Below are positions 50,665 through 64,000 of a DNA stretch of 64,000 nucleotides, in pieces (position 1 is the stretch's first letter; the number at the start of each line of letters is the position of its first letter). The translations under genes were made by a program, and so were the position numbers. The notes below the pieces were generated by a model. That model was not told the DNA's origin. It worked only from the letters and a program-made list of their open reading frames with translations, and did not search any database. The DNA comes from Desarmillaria ectypa. Taxonomy: Eukaryota; Basidiomycota; Agaricomycetes; Agaricales; Physalacriaceae. Where the stretch lies: positions 310,001 to 374,000 of the forward strand of contig JAUDYN010000002.1 of assembly GCA_030407005.1 (NCBI GenBank), in the 5' to 3' direction.

Positions 50665-51723
50665 ATGGCTCCCATTCGTTCTACTACGTCCATTCGGTCC
50701 GAACGTTTGTCCCAGCAGGTGCTGGTCGCGAGCGACGCGGTCGGTGAGATGAATGTTGATGCTTTGTCTCCTATATCTGACCCCTCGACCATTCATAATA
50801 GATAGAAGCTTGTTGGTGTCGAATATCGTCGATACTATACTGCGCTCTGGTCTCTTGGTGCAGGAAGCCCAATCTTCTACACCGTCCACGCCCTCTGACG
50901 CTTCGAGTTCGACCCCTTCTCGTCGTCGTCGTCGACATGTACCCTCTCGCCTGTCGAAACCTGGCCATATCCCCCGTCCGCCCAATGTATTCATCTTGTT
51001 TCGTTCCGAGTGTGTCGAAGAGCTAAAGAAACGACTCGAAGGCAAGGTATACGACTCCAATGCCTTTAGCAAGCACGTCGGGAAGCACTGGCATTCGTTG
51101 TCAAAGGAGCAGCAGGAGATGTACAAAGAGTTGGCTCGCGAGGCTGCTCGGATCCATAAGGACCTGTACCCCGACTACAAGTTCAAGCCCGAGAAGCACA
51201 AACGCGGGAAAGGCAAAAAGGATGTCGAGGAGGAGACCGTGACCATAGCCCTGGCGGCTGACTTCGTTCCTTACATTCAGCCTACTCCTGTGACCCCCGA
51301 GCCAGAGGTCGCGGCAGGTCCGATTGTTATCCCTGTGCTTACATGGCCCATTCAGCATGTGAACGCATGTGTCGATACTGCTCCACCTCCCTCGCACCCT
51401 GTTCCAGTCGCAGTTCAGGTTCGTTAGATTGTTCTCCTTGTACGAGACTTACATTGACTTGCTCTTTGTTCCAGTACGACTTCGCTGACGGGACTGCTCT
51501 GCCTCCCTGCTGCTCGCATAGCGACCCTCAGGCCAGCTTCAAAGCAGACGTGATTCCCGAGAATTGTTACTGGTACCCGAGTGACAATCCTGTCAACGAC
51601 AGTTCTTTCTCCCTTGGGCCGGAGGAAAGCCCATTGGACTCTGGCAACTTGGACGATGTCGCGATCCCACCAGAGTTCAGTTTCGGTGACTGGCTGAACT
51701 TGCACTGGGTTAACAGTTTCTAA
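50665..51723 (+). CDS. HMG-box DNA-binding protein, copy 2
   Basis: Paralogue of the gene at 41960. The ATG at 50665 begins MAPIRSTTSIRSERLSQQV. Exon 2 carries a Ser/Thr/Arg-rich linker (SRRRRRHVPSRLSKPGHI) and the HMG box: RPPNVFILFRSECVEELKKR, then AFSKHVGKHWHSLSKEQQEM and YKELAREAARIHKDLYPDYK with FKPEKHKRGKGKK. Exon 3 is acidic/aromatic and ends FGDWLNLHWVNSF. The introns (50752-50811 and 51420-51474) match those of copy 1 in position, and both genes use GTTCGT as the second donor. The box resembles that of Agaricomycete mating-type-like HMG factors (pheromone-response or dikaryon regulators), but the window has no pheromone, receptor or homeodomain gene. Confidence 0.85.
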
Positions 51724-52173
51724 ATATCTATGCAAGAAACGAAAATGTATCAAAAGCTCTCTCCGTACTTATCGTCATTATACTGTATCTATAGTTAGTT
51801 CTTCTCTTATTCTTCTCTTACTGTCTACAAATTTTCAAAAAAAAAAAAAAAAAAAAAAAAAAAGATATCCATAGTTGATCTATAGCGATAATGTAATAAA
51901 ATGGTATCAGCGTAATCGCTGTATATTTATTACTATTCGTCTTCTTTCGGATGTTCAGGCCTCAGGGCTCATTTTACATGTATAAATGCCACATAGAGCC
52001 AATTCCGTCCTCGATCACATACCAGCAAACCACGTGGGCGTGTCAGTCTTGAACAACTGCCTCGTCCCATCTAGTAATTACTATTCTTACAACAAGAGAT
52101 AAAAATCTACACGTTCTTGAAAATATCAGAATATTGATAAGTAATCACTCCATGTCCATAGTGCCCAAACTTT
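51724..52173. other. Spacer between convergent HMG-box gene 2 and OYE-2
   Basis: AT-rich 3' regions. It includes the 27-nt A run at 51837 and nothing else supported. Confidence 0.5.
51837..51863 (+). repeat. Homopolymer run of 27 A
   Basis: An unbroken run of A lies 114 nt after the HMG-box gene 2 stop codon. It could be a slippage tract or the fossil tail of a retroposed transcript. I saw no target-site duplication around it. Confidence 0.9.
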
Positions 52174-53440
<1,267 letters not shown>

Positions 53441-54301
53441 TTATCAAAATAAGCAGAAGCCGCCCACTTCCCCTACATATTTATTATTGACAGCTGACAA
53501 ACACTGATGTCGCCATCTAGCTGAGTAAGAGAGGAAATGCTGCTCCATAATTCATTTATCATCAATCCATCATTTCTTAGCTCTGGGCTGACGTTATAAT
53601 AGAATGAGAGGCATATCCATTACGAAATCATAGTCCTGGTAAGCAGCTGTTTTTTGTTAGGCAAAAACTGGGGGAAACTGCCGGATAACATCAATGAATT
53701 TGGTTGTGATCAAAAGCCAGGACCAAGATGTAATCTGTATACAAATTATTTAACTTGCATTTTGACTGGGAAAATTAGTTACTTACCAGGAGTATCAGGA
53801 ATTTTAATTGCATTCCTATGGCTGACGCGGTCACATGACGATTGATATCTACCGAAGCATTCAACGTCAAATTCAGAAAGCCAATGGACGGTTCAATCTT
53901 TCGCGGTGCCATGTCTTCACCAAAAAGGAATACATCCTTGCCCCAGAGCCACCTAGCGTCGATCAGCCCACCTGACATTCGAAGATGAACTCACCTTAGA
54001 TTCCGCTGATCGTATCAAATGAAGAGCGCGAAATAAAATGGATACAGCCGGAATGTGGTTGTCTGAACCCAGTGCATGATACGCGACTTTGAGACATTAC
54101 ATTGCAACGTCATAGTCTTATTGAACCGAGCCTACGCTTCTAGGTTTCTTCTCCGGAAGTAGTCCTTGTAGGATTGAAACAACATGATTATCAGACGCCA
54201 CATGGTCAGATTAGGAACATATTGAGTGAACTCAAATTTGCATTGAAGATGTTAATTAAGGAATAACATTTCATAGATTGAACCGTATCAAAGCCGTCTG
54301 A
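53441..54301. other. Spacer upstream of OYE-2
   Basis: It contains the OYE-2 promoter with TGAGTAA at 53522, about 82 nt from the start codon, and the 3' flank of the pectate lyase. No gene is seen. Confidence 0.45.
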
Positions 54302-55651
54302 CTAGAACCGGCAGTAGTTATTGGAAGTATTAGAAGTCAACTTCTTCGGTTCATCCCCTTTATTATTGCCTTGATACGTATCGCAAATGCTCTGCACATT
54401 GTTGGTCTTAATCGTACTGGTAATACATATTAGCCAGTGAAGAAGAAAAAAAGATGAACTCTTACTTCTTCTCGAAGACTGCGGTGTCTCCGTACTGAAA
54501 ATAATCATTAGCCGAGAGTATGAGAAAACAAGAGTGCCTATCAATTCACGTTAGAGTTGATTCCAGCAAGGCTGCTTCCGTCAGAGGCGATAATGTTGGA
54601 GAACGTTGAATGCTGTGGGAATTCATATCACGTTAAAACGCGACCAAGCAAATACAGGCACCGCTCACCCGTGCGTATATCCTATCAAGTGTGGATGAGC
54701 GGACTGAACGATATGAAGCATCAAAATAATTACTTACTCATCGCAATTACCGCAGCTTCTGTAAAGCTTACCAAAGTTTTCGACCTAGTGTGAGCGCAAC
54801 GAGTAAGATGAAGTTGTAAACATGTGCAACAGAATCCCATACACAGAAGCTATCAACAGCGACCGTACCGCCTGATTATATCTTCATCATTATCGTCGAC
54901 TTTAATCAACTAAGCAGCGTAGCAACGTACCTCCGTTGTGCTGGATGACCTTGTCGGAAGCACCTTTGGCACCTCCTCCTCTGATGGTCGACGTTCCGGA
55001 CTTTTGTCTAATCGTGATTCCGTCCTGTTCATGCTCGTGAGCAACACAGGTAACAGAGAACAAACAGCACACTTTTCACATACCTCACAAACATCCTCTG
55101 CCACGATGAAGAGTTGTGATGAGTACGCATACACTCATAAGCATTACTTATCACTCCTTACCGAACCACACTGTCACCAAGCCAGCATTAGGTGACCGTA
55201 AAAAGGATAATAGGGACACTTACCATTCGTCAATTTGCACGATCCAAGACAATGAATACCCTCGGCTTGGTTGGCTCCCTATAAACGCGTCAAAACAAAA
55301 TTAACGACGACCAGAAATGAAAGATACATACGATCACTACATTTGACAGACTCGCGCCCTCCTGAAGAAGGAAGACAGCGGCACCGTCGCCTCCCTCGTT
55401 TTGTTCTTTGCACGCACCGGCTCCTCGGTCGAACCTGACGTTTCCGCCCTAAAAAAACATTATTAACGTCCTGGAGCAGCCGAATAGACCAGTGCACATA
55501 CATCGAAAGACCCGCCTGCTTTGATAGTCATGGGTGAGGAAAGACTGCTGGTCTTGGGCGGGGTGGGGAACGTGCAGCTAGCTGCACGACGGCTGGGATG
55601 TGCGTTGGCGACTGCAAGAAGTGCAACGATGACAAAGGTTTGGAAGATCAT
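54302..55651 (-). CDS. Pectate lyase, polysaccharide lyase family 3
   Basis: Secreted Ca-dependent lyase that cleaves de-esterified pectin. The ATG at 55651 gives a signal peptide MIFQTFVIVALLAVANA followed by HPSRR. The PL3 blocks are complete: FDGGNVRFDRGAGACKEQ, GDGAAVFLLQEGASLSNVVI, GANQAEGIHCLGSCKLTNVW, FEDVCEDGITI, ASDKVIQHNGGGTVAVDSFC, VENFGKLYRSCGNC, SLAGINSNYGDTAVFEK, TIKTNNVQSICDTYQGNNKG. The end is SNNYCRF. Length is about 245 aa, normal for PL3. Twelve exons are needed. Three are micro-exons of 9 nt (55162-55170), 14 nt (55084-55097) and 13 nt (54669-54681), each flanked by good GT...AG signals and required to keep the conserved protein. The frame is open throughout. The gene suggests a plant-tissue-degrading or pathogenic lifestyle. 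Confidence 0.9.
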
Positions 55652-56833
55652 TCTTTTAAGACTGTGATGAGATGAGGACAGTGAGAGAAAAGCTAGTTGG
55701 TTGACCTACTGAAGAATGCCTTCTGTCTTTTATACGTTCAGTACGGAAAATTACCGCGGTGAATATATGGCAATGGATCCGTTCGTTGCGTTGATGTTCA
55801 ACTTGGCACCAATCTCCGTGATGACGTAGAAAGTAAGGCGGGTTTCAACCGGGGAATGGAAGTGTCTCTGGCAACCACGGGCTTATCATCCTTGAATATC
55901 CTAGCCAAGGCCGGACGCCACTGGAAACTTCCGCGGTGAGGGATTGTTCAAAGTCCTCCGTCGTATATTCCAATTCTCGTACAGGTAAGAAAGACAAGAA
56001 CAAACAAATCTGTATCGGAGAGCTTAGTTCGTTTTAATGATCGATAAAGAAGTTCGACGGCTACCTCATGCATTCTAACAGTAATGGTACTGCTTCGAAC
56101 TAGAGTAGATTAAAAGATCCCTACAGGAAATGAGATATCCCCGGAGAATACTTGTCGACTTTGCCTGCTGCGAGTTGGTGAGTCATCAATTTCGGCCTCT
56201 TCCTCCAGATCAGGAAATACGTAAACCCTCTCAAGAAAAGCAGGACGGAGAATGTAGCTCTAGCGGTCATTTTATCCATCAGATCAGACTGGAAATGAGC
56301 CATAGGCTACCTTTAACGATCAGCAATCGCTCAGCTGTGGTCATTTGGAGTCCGCGATGGACCGAGACCGATCTGAGCAGCACGCCGCATCCTCGGTGTA
56401 AGTACGTTCCATGGCGGGTAGTACACTGTTCATCCAACATGTTCTCCAGAAAGGCTGGAACGAACAACCTGGCAGATACACAATGGAGAAATCATCAATC
56501 TCGACGTGACTTTTTCTGTCTATGTAGTCCTATTGGTCCTTGTCCTCCTTGTCCTCGTTCCAACTCTAGTTGGAGGCTTCACGAAAAGCCGCTGACAGGT
56601 CGAAAACAGGAACTGTAACGGCCGAAACGGATGTTGGAACATTCGCGTTGCCAGGGATATCCTTCTGGGGTGCGTAGCATAGTGAACATACGTCTTGGGG
56701 AAAACGATATCGTCATGCCTGCGTGGTAGCTCGAATAATCATTTCTGTTATTGTTAACTGGTATAAGACAAACTAATCCTTCGGAGAATCGATCAACATA
56801 AAGCTACTACCTCAACCAGGAGGGTACATACAT
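55652..56833. other. Spacer between pectate lyase and OYE-3
   Basis: No supported gene. A hydrophobic stretch (VTFSVYVVLLVLVLLVLVP) is encoded on the plus strand near 56505-56570, ending at TGA, but I could not attach upstream exons. A 162-codon frame overlapping it in another phase lacks features. Confidence 0.4.
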
Positions 56834-58108
<1,275 letters not shown>

Positions 58109-58514
58109 GGTCACTGAATACTGTCCTGACAGAGAATCAGTCCACTGCTTTATAGACGAACAGAAAAAGACTCACAGGGTTGTCCAGACTTCTGACAAAT
58201 GCGTTGGCCGCATGGCTGAGTCAGGGAATACTGATACTACTGAGTAATCCGGTCGGGTAGATTGAATGTGATTATCTCGCCGGATAAGATAGGCGCGCAA
58301 CCAGCGAAGGAAGGAGCCATGCAGCATGACCATTCTGTATCTCATCATTGCACGCCATAGTGCTCATATATTCGAAGGGAGGAGGTGGTGGTAGAACGTA
58401 GGCGGATCGGCTTGAGTCGGCTGCCGGGCATGTCCCTACAAAATAAAGCCAAATATCACAAAGTAGGGAATCTCGTCGCCATTTCTGTTTCATACTGCTT
58501 TCAATCTTTCTTCC
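58109..58514. other. Divergent promoter of OYE-3 and GNAT-like gene
   Basis: A 406-nt region between two start codons. It contains the AP-1-like pair described separately. Confidence 0.5.
58217..58247 (-). promoter_or_regulatory. AP-1-like site pair upstream of OYE-3
   Basis: TGAGTCA at 58217 and TGAGTAA at 58241 lie about 109-139 nt from the OYE-3 ATG. After the second site the sequence ATCCGGTCGGG parallels ATCGAGTCGGG upstream of OYE-1. Because this is a divergent promoter, the sites could also serve the GNAT-like gene. Confidence 0.42.
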
Positions 58515-59661
58515 ATGTCGGACCTACATTTCAGCATTGTAAAGGGTATTGAAGTTACTGATGCTCATTTGACAACGTGCACTGAACTATTCGGGGCGCA
58601 CTATGGAATCTGGAGTAGCAGGGCTGCTGAACAAAACCCTCTTTTGAAACCAGGTATGTTGGTTATAGCCCAAAAATGTGCATGCGCACTGCGCCTCCCT
58701 GACACTTCCCCTCTCCCCCCCAATAATTAAATGCACCATTAAAATTTCTTCCTCTTCAGGTGCACGCGTGAAATTGTCGACTTCCAAAGTACGAGCATTG
58801 TGTCTCAGTGATCCAGCGCACAAAACTCTTGCGGTTTGTACCCTTAATGACGGTTCCTTGGTCGGCTATGCCTTTGCGACCCAATGGAGCTACGGTAATG
58901 GTAAGCCGCAGATGGCGAACATGCTTTTTGAAACTGAATTTCTGCTTCGTTCTCTAGAACTCGTGAGTTGGATCACACAGCTCGTGGTCCATTCAAAACA
59001 TCGTCGCAGAGGAGTTGCAACGATGCTCCTCCGCATGCTACGTAATGGATCAGGCTCTTCTGCATTTGGCTTAGTTTCCTCTCATCCTGCGGCCTGTATT
59101 GCTTTATCGGCAATCGGAGGCGTGCTCTAGTGCTCTGATGACTACCAGGCATCGTTGACCGGCCCTTTTTTTACTGCACAGATCGTCATTGGATAAACAA
59201 CATTGACCTCTACTTCATCCGTCACAACACCCTTGGTATGTTATCCGCGACGACGGTGGACTACCTTAAGGATCCTCAGCTCCGGGGATCACTTTTTGAA
59301 GAAAGGCCCGTTGCCGGGACAGTCTCTTCCATTGATACAAAGTTTTACGTTGATCGTGATGAGCCACTGGCTTCTTTGAAGGCGCATGTTGCATCATCAG
59401 GATCATGGCCCTTGGGTGAGCTGCTCGAAGGCCATGAATTTATAATTGTTGTCAAGGTTTCCTCCCTTTGAATTATGCCATTTTTTTGTCTTGTTCGTAT
59501 TCAATGTATGTCTCATAACATGTACTACCACAATTTTATCTTGCACTATCGCGATTATAATGATAAGATTTTGTTTCCAGCTGGCTTCGGTCGATCAATC
59601 AAGTATGATTCACCCTTTCGATGAGCAGGGTCGGTATCGCTTAATCTCATACAGAAACTAA
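58515..59661 (+). CDS. GNAT-like N-acetyltransferase
   Basis: Probable acetyl-CoA-dependent N-acyltransferase; substrate unknown. The ATG at 58515 gives MSDLHFSIVKGIEVTDAHLT, then LFGAHYGIWSSRA. Later exons give KVRALCLSDPAHKTLAVCTL and SLVGYAFATQW. The acetyl-CoA-binding motif A is ITQLVVHSKHRRRGVATMLL (R-R-x-G-x-A). Then follow FGLVSSHPAACIALSAIG, HWINNIDLYFIRHN, ATTVDYLKDPQLRGSLFEER and EGHEFIIVVK. The intron at 59120-59181 keeps frame only with a GC donor (GCGTGC). The last exon (from about 59581) reads LASVDQSSMIHPFDEQGRYR to TAA 59659. Just past this point another frame reads KLIRGQGQMIAACADQYLGS up to about 59762, which looks like a continuation. A one-base shift or a missed intron near 59635 is therefore possible and the C-terminus is uncertain. 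Confidence 0.65.
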
Positions 59662-60117
59662 TTCGCGGTCAAGGTCAGATGATAGCCGCGTGTGCTGATC
59701 AATACTTGGGCTCGTGGTTGGAAGATGTCGATAACAAGAGCAACCCCCGTGAGGCATTGGAGGTAATCCGTACCTGACAAGTTCTCGATCAACCGGTAGT
59801 CGTCCAACGGCCCCGCATCATTGACGTAGTTTATCCAATCCGTTGATCATTGCCATAAGCCAGCTGACCAGAACCTTTTGCTCAAATTGAATCAATATTG
59901 CGTGCCAGGCGAAACAGCAGTCCAGTCAATTGGTATGATGTTTTAATCATCCGACGGGGCCGTTTTGCTCCAATTCCAACCAAATTCTCACATACAGTGA
60001 ACATCTTCATCCTTTCTCCTTCCTGCAGACTCATCGCGATCAATACCTGATCAATGACCAAGGAAATGTATATTGTGGAGGTTTCTGTCCATTGTGCTAT
60101 CAATCGACTTGCCTAAC
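59662..60117. other. Spacer, may hold the 3' end of the GNAT-like gene
   Basis: The first 100 nt encode a protein-like stretch in a shifted frame (see the GNAT-like gene). The rest is the presumed promoter of the P450 pseudogene. Nothing else is seen. Confidence 0.4.
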
Positions 60118-62440
60118 ATGCTATCCTCTTTGTCCTACCTTGCCTTCTTCCTGGCAGCATCCCTTCTTGTCACTGCTATTCTACACTTTAGGCGGAGTAT
60201 ATCTGCAGTTTAACGGATTCGTGGACCACCCAATGCCTCATTCTTCTTCGGTATGACTGTCTCCACTCCCTGTCCATGATGTTTCTGAACTGCGACATTC
60301 AAGGCCATGAACAACTCCTCCGTAGCCGCCAACACGTCGGTGATCTGGAGATGGGATGGTACCAGAAATGCAGTGCTACCTACCGCATTGGTGGGTGTTT
60401 TGGCGTCAGTCAAAATATTTTTGTCTTACATTGATGACTCTGACTGAACATACGCAGCAAGATATACTGATGGTGGTTGATCCTAATACACTGCAGTGCA
60501 TATTCTACTCGTCCGGGTACCGATTTGCAAAGACAGGAGATCCCGAGCATTTTGGCGACATGCTCGCGGGTCAGGGCTTGGCAGTTGTAGGAGGTAGGAC
60601 TAATTCCTTCTTCGCAGGAGTCTTGCAAATAACGAGGGTTGCATGTCAAATTCACCAGCACCAACGCAGGATTCTGGGTCCCGCTTTTGCGGCATCTCAG
60701 CTTCAACTGTTTCTTAATGTTTTCTGAGCATCAACCATGAAGATATATTAAAATGTGATTTATTATGACGGTAGCTCAATCGACAGTCTAGCTGACAGAG
60801 AAGGTCAGCCGCCGTGTTGGAGACGTTAAAGTGATTAACATGCCCGGATGGACGAGCAAGGCTGCACTCGATATTATTGGAATTAGTATGGTCACGTTAT
60901 GATATTCATGAAAGTTTCTAACGATGTACCTTCCAGCCTCTTTCGGTATCACTTCAATTCCCTCGACGACGGAGAAAGCTAGCAAATGACCGCGGTATGT
61001 CTTGTACGTAAACTCGCTTTGCCCATGGTATGCCTTCTGTACTGAATTGACCATTAGTGGTGAAAGTCAACTGTGGCCAACAACACTGGAACCTCTGTAC
61101 CCTGCGCTCTGGCGCGTACTTCCAGATTGGTTGCTCAAACGTCTTGAATGGCTTCACAACAGAGAGGTGAAGTGGACGAGACACTTCAAGAACGTTGCCT
61201 CACAGATTGCCTGAATTACTGAACGAAGTGGCCAATGACATCAATCCGGCCGAGAAGGACATCATTAACGTTCTTGGTATGCGCGCAAGTGCTACTGTCG
61301 GAATATCCAGTTCTTAATCGTGGTTCAGCCATCTCGCATCTAACTGAAGATGCGAAGAAGAGGATGAACAACATTAAAGTCGACTCTCAGTTAGCGTGGG
61401 TTGCTTCAACGACTACAGGTATACACTGCTGATCTAGATTTTACAGGGCATTATTATATCCGGCCATGACACAACTGCGAACACGATGGTTTGGCTTCTC
61501 TATAAGCTGAGTCGCCATCCTGAGGATCAAGCGAAGATACGTGAAGAAATCACTCAAACCAAAGCGAACGCTCTCGGGGCCCTTACCTCGAATGATTATG
61601 GTTCAATGCCCTGGATGTATGCGTTAATTAAAGTGAGTCCTTCGTTTATGATACAAAAGGTACACGTTGATGGATGAGTATAATAGGCTCTCTATTTACA
61701 TCCCCTGGCATATATTCTTTATCGCATGGCCGGACAGGACGATGTGCTTCCGCTCGCCGAGCCTATCATCACTTCGGACGATCAGCTGTCTTCTGAGAAT
61801 CCTATTTCTAAGGGTCAGGTTGCTGCGGCTTCCGTGTATACTCTGGAGTCTGATAGGGTTTTATTCATTGTCTCGATCTCACTAGACTTCGTCAGTCTGG
61901 GGTAGTGATGCCGACGAATGGGAATCCCCGTCGATTCTTCGAAGACCGCCCTACAAAGCAAGCATATCTCGGTGTCTGTGCGAATTTGTGGGTGTATTTC
62001 GGCCAATCTTGTCGTTCTTTGACCCCTGATATAAAAATCATGATAGACTGACGTTTAGGGAGTACTGCATTCCTTTTAAAGTGTTTTAAACCTATTTTAT
62101 TTCTATAGGCGGAGGTATCCGTGGTTGCATTGAGTGAATACAGGCTTTGGATTCATAATTACAAGGAGAAGGTTGATTGGTGGCTGTCCAAATTACCACC
62201 AGGTGGCGATTCGGGTAAGTAGCGGCTAGCTTATAATACTATAGGCTCTAATTTCATCATAGCGTCATGGAACTTCAATGGGTGGTCACAAAGCTCTTGG
62301 ATAAGTTTGAATTCAGTATTCCCAAGGGAATTCCAGAATTACGGCACGGTCCCGTCAATTTCGTTCTTACTCCCGTTGTTCCGGGGAAAGCCCATGAAGG
62401 GCCCCAGATGCCATTGCTAGCTACTCCTTTGAAGAAGTAG
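60118..62440 (+). pseudogene. Decayed cytochrome P450, paralogue of the 2593-4982 gene
   Basis: The whole gene outline is present and aligns exon by exon with the intact copy: N-terminal anchor, RIRGPPNASFFFG, LQCIFYSSGYRFAKTGDPEH, QHQRRILGPAFAASQ, SGHDTTANTMVWLLYKLSRH, WMYALIK, GGIRGCI, and a tail ending PLLATPLKK. It is disabled several times. Codon 32 is TAA (60211), where the intact copy has CAG. The ExxR motif is lost (ALYLHP in place of EALRLHP). A one-base insertion near 61918-61925 shifts frame after SSVWGSDADEW. The splice donor before the haem loop has changed from GT to GG. The haem motif reads GIRGCIE, losing the conserved Gly after Cys. No active enzyme can be expected. Confidence 0.88.
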
Positions 62441-64000
62441 ATCCTCAAATATTTTTATCGGCTTGACGAATAAATGTTCTTCATCACCTACCCTTCATCT
62501 CTGTCGCATTCTTGCTCAACTTCCTGGCACCAATCCCTGGTATTACCACTCCTCGAAAATGACCAACACCAATTCTGAAGTATTCCGGCTATCATAAGTT
62601 CCTGATCAATGGGATGTCTGACCGTAAAGCTGGCTGCGCGCCTGCATCGCGGGCTAACGAATGTACCGATGTTGTTGGCGTATCTATGACACATCATTGC
62701 GCAGATACCTCTCCAGAACTTCACAGATGACAACCTACTTCGTCTCGCCCCTCACCGCTTCTTTCATTCCTTCTCCCACTGTCTCTCTTTGAACATCTAC
62801 TTCAGTAGCTTGTATCTCAGATCTGGCGAATGTTTCTATGGACATACTACAAAGCGCAGGCATTAATCTGTGCATTTATCTGAGTACCACACTACTCCCT
62901 TGTTAAATTTCAAGCCCTCTGGAGCGCCCCGCACACTGTCATTTCGCCTTCTTGCTCATCGCTGCGACGATCCACTTCTTGGACACTGCGACTCAGTTCT
63001 TTTCCGTTGTTTAGTCAATACATACATTTCCTCGCTTCCTCGGACTTTACCATAGTATATATACCTCGCATTTTGTACTCGCCACCTCAGCTTGTTGCTC
63101 TACATGGACAGAGAAAGGCTGAGGTGCGCCGTTTCGTATTCCCTGTATTTATCGCCTTACTTACTTCTCGTAGCGCAGCGCGTATTCTAACAGGTAATAT
63201 CATCAGCTTGTTGCCCTACACAGACAGAGAAATGCTGCGCGTAGCGCGTATTCTAACATCCCTTTGCCGATTCTTGTACCTCAAGTTGCCTCGCTCATCG
63301 TGGTGGGTGCGCTTCACACGTGATCGTGTCCATGACTAATTCTTCCCACGGCCTCAGGCGTGCTACTGTGCTGATGACTGCTGACCCTTTCTTGACGGTT
63401 TTCTTTTCCTCTTGGTAAATTTCTGCTTCCAAATATTTTTATCCTTAAGCGGGAATGGAATGCCTTATCTAGTAAAATATTCCCTTTTTTATTCACTATA
63501 TTGAAATTTGATGTTGCTCACACCCTTTGCGCACACTGTAGCATATCTGAGAAGTTCTGATGTACCTCGATGATTTGTCGGGCCTTTGAGTCCTGATATC
63601 TTTAAGTCATTTCGTGTGAATGTAGCTCCTTGTTGTGATAGCGTGCACGGGCTACGGGTTCTTCGGAGGCGACGTTCCCGTTGAACTTCAGACCTCGTTT
63701 GGGCAGACGATGACCTTCCATGATATTCAACGCAGAATCCGCTCTCCACGAGTGTACAGCTTCTAGTTCGAGAATTATCATTATCACATCGTCTTTACTA
63801 GCATCTGTGGTGGATGGCAGTTGAGTCGCATAGGCAGAACACTAATAATCAACCATTTAGTCGTAGTATTGTCCCTCAAATCCTATTCGCGAAGAGTCCG
63901 TTTTCCGCGTCAAGCTCATATGACGCATTCACAGCTCACAAATGGTAATGCATTGTCTGCTGGTGAGGTAAAAGGAAAACTCTGACGAGTGCAGCAAGTA
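62441..64000. other. Right-end intergenic region
   Basis: No recognisable gene. Short frames on both strands lack features. It contains the imperfect local repeat at 63088-63260. An unseen gene may begin beyond the window edge. Confidence 0.5.
63088..63262 (+). repeat. Imperfect local duplication
   Basis: CAGCTTGTTGCTCTACA at 63088 recurs as CAGCTTGTTGCCCTACA at 63204, both followed by GACAGAGAAA-GCTG. GCGCGTATTCTAACA near 63178 recurs near 63245. The two offsets differ (about 116 and 67 nt), so this is a rearranged rather than a simple tandem repeat. Confidence 0.6.

Noticed and set aside
41960..51723. HMG-box genes as a mating-type locus
   Set aside because: No homeodomain pair, pheromone, pheromone receptor or mitochondrial intermediate peptidase gene is present. 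Agaricomycete mating loci are defined by those genes, not by HMG boxes.
56130..56618. 162-codon frame and an overlapping hydrophobic stretch
   Set aside because: The two are in different phases, and neither has a start, exon partner or family motif that could be supported.

Overview
The window reads as nuclear DNA of a mushroom-forming basidiomycete (Agaricomycete). Almost every gene is cut by GT-AG introns of roughly 45-65 nt. The gene set is typical of that group: a DUF6593 protein, a microsomal P450, several old yellow enzymes, a family PL3 pectate lyase, an F-box protein and fungal HMG-box proteins. There is no operon structure, no CRISPR array and no rRNA. The exon models below were assembled by eye from conserved protein motifs plus splice sites, so exact exon ends carry more uncertainty than the gene calls.

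Layout. 2.6-10.6 kb is a redox cluster: an intact P450 (+), an aldo-keto reductase (+) and an old yellow enzyme OYE-1 (-). 10.6-22.1 kb is gene-poor and holds a DUF6593 protein, a MARVEL-like four-helix membrane protein, a decayed proline/arginine-rich gene and a last exon of an unknown gene. 23.0-35.8 kb contains five tRNA-Thr genes covering all three anticodons (AGT, CGT, TGT), four of them with short introns. Among them lie a two-finger C2H2 transcription factor, a putatively secreted amidohydrolase and two related loci of unknown family. 36.2-37.5 kb is an F-box protein. 37.5-42 kb is empty of recognisable genes. 42-51.7 kb is a conserved block: HMG-box gene 1, a PITH-domain gene, a HOS3-type histone deacetylase, a mitochondrial SAM carrier (PET8 type) and HMG-box gene 2. 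52-62.4 kb returns to redox and carbohydrate metabolism: OYE-2, a PL3 pectate lyase with micro-exons, OYE-3, a GNAT-like acetyltransferase and a decayed copy of the P450. The last 1.5 kb has no recognisable gene.

How it fits together. The two ends of the window carry paralogous oxidation/reduction genes (P450 plus OYE), one end intact and the other with a dead P450. All three OYE promoters carry AP-1-like TGAGT(C/A)A sites close to the start codon, which suggests common stress or xenobiotic control; this is inference. The most unusual observations are the all-threonine tRNA cluster with a 7-nt tRNA intron, the concentration of GC-AG introns in the redox genes, the 9-, 14- and 13-nt exons of the pectate lyase, and two long overlapping open frames at the end of the C2H2 gene. 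I did not find a clearly new biological system; the strongest candidates are listed as findings.
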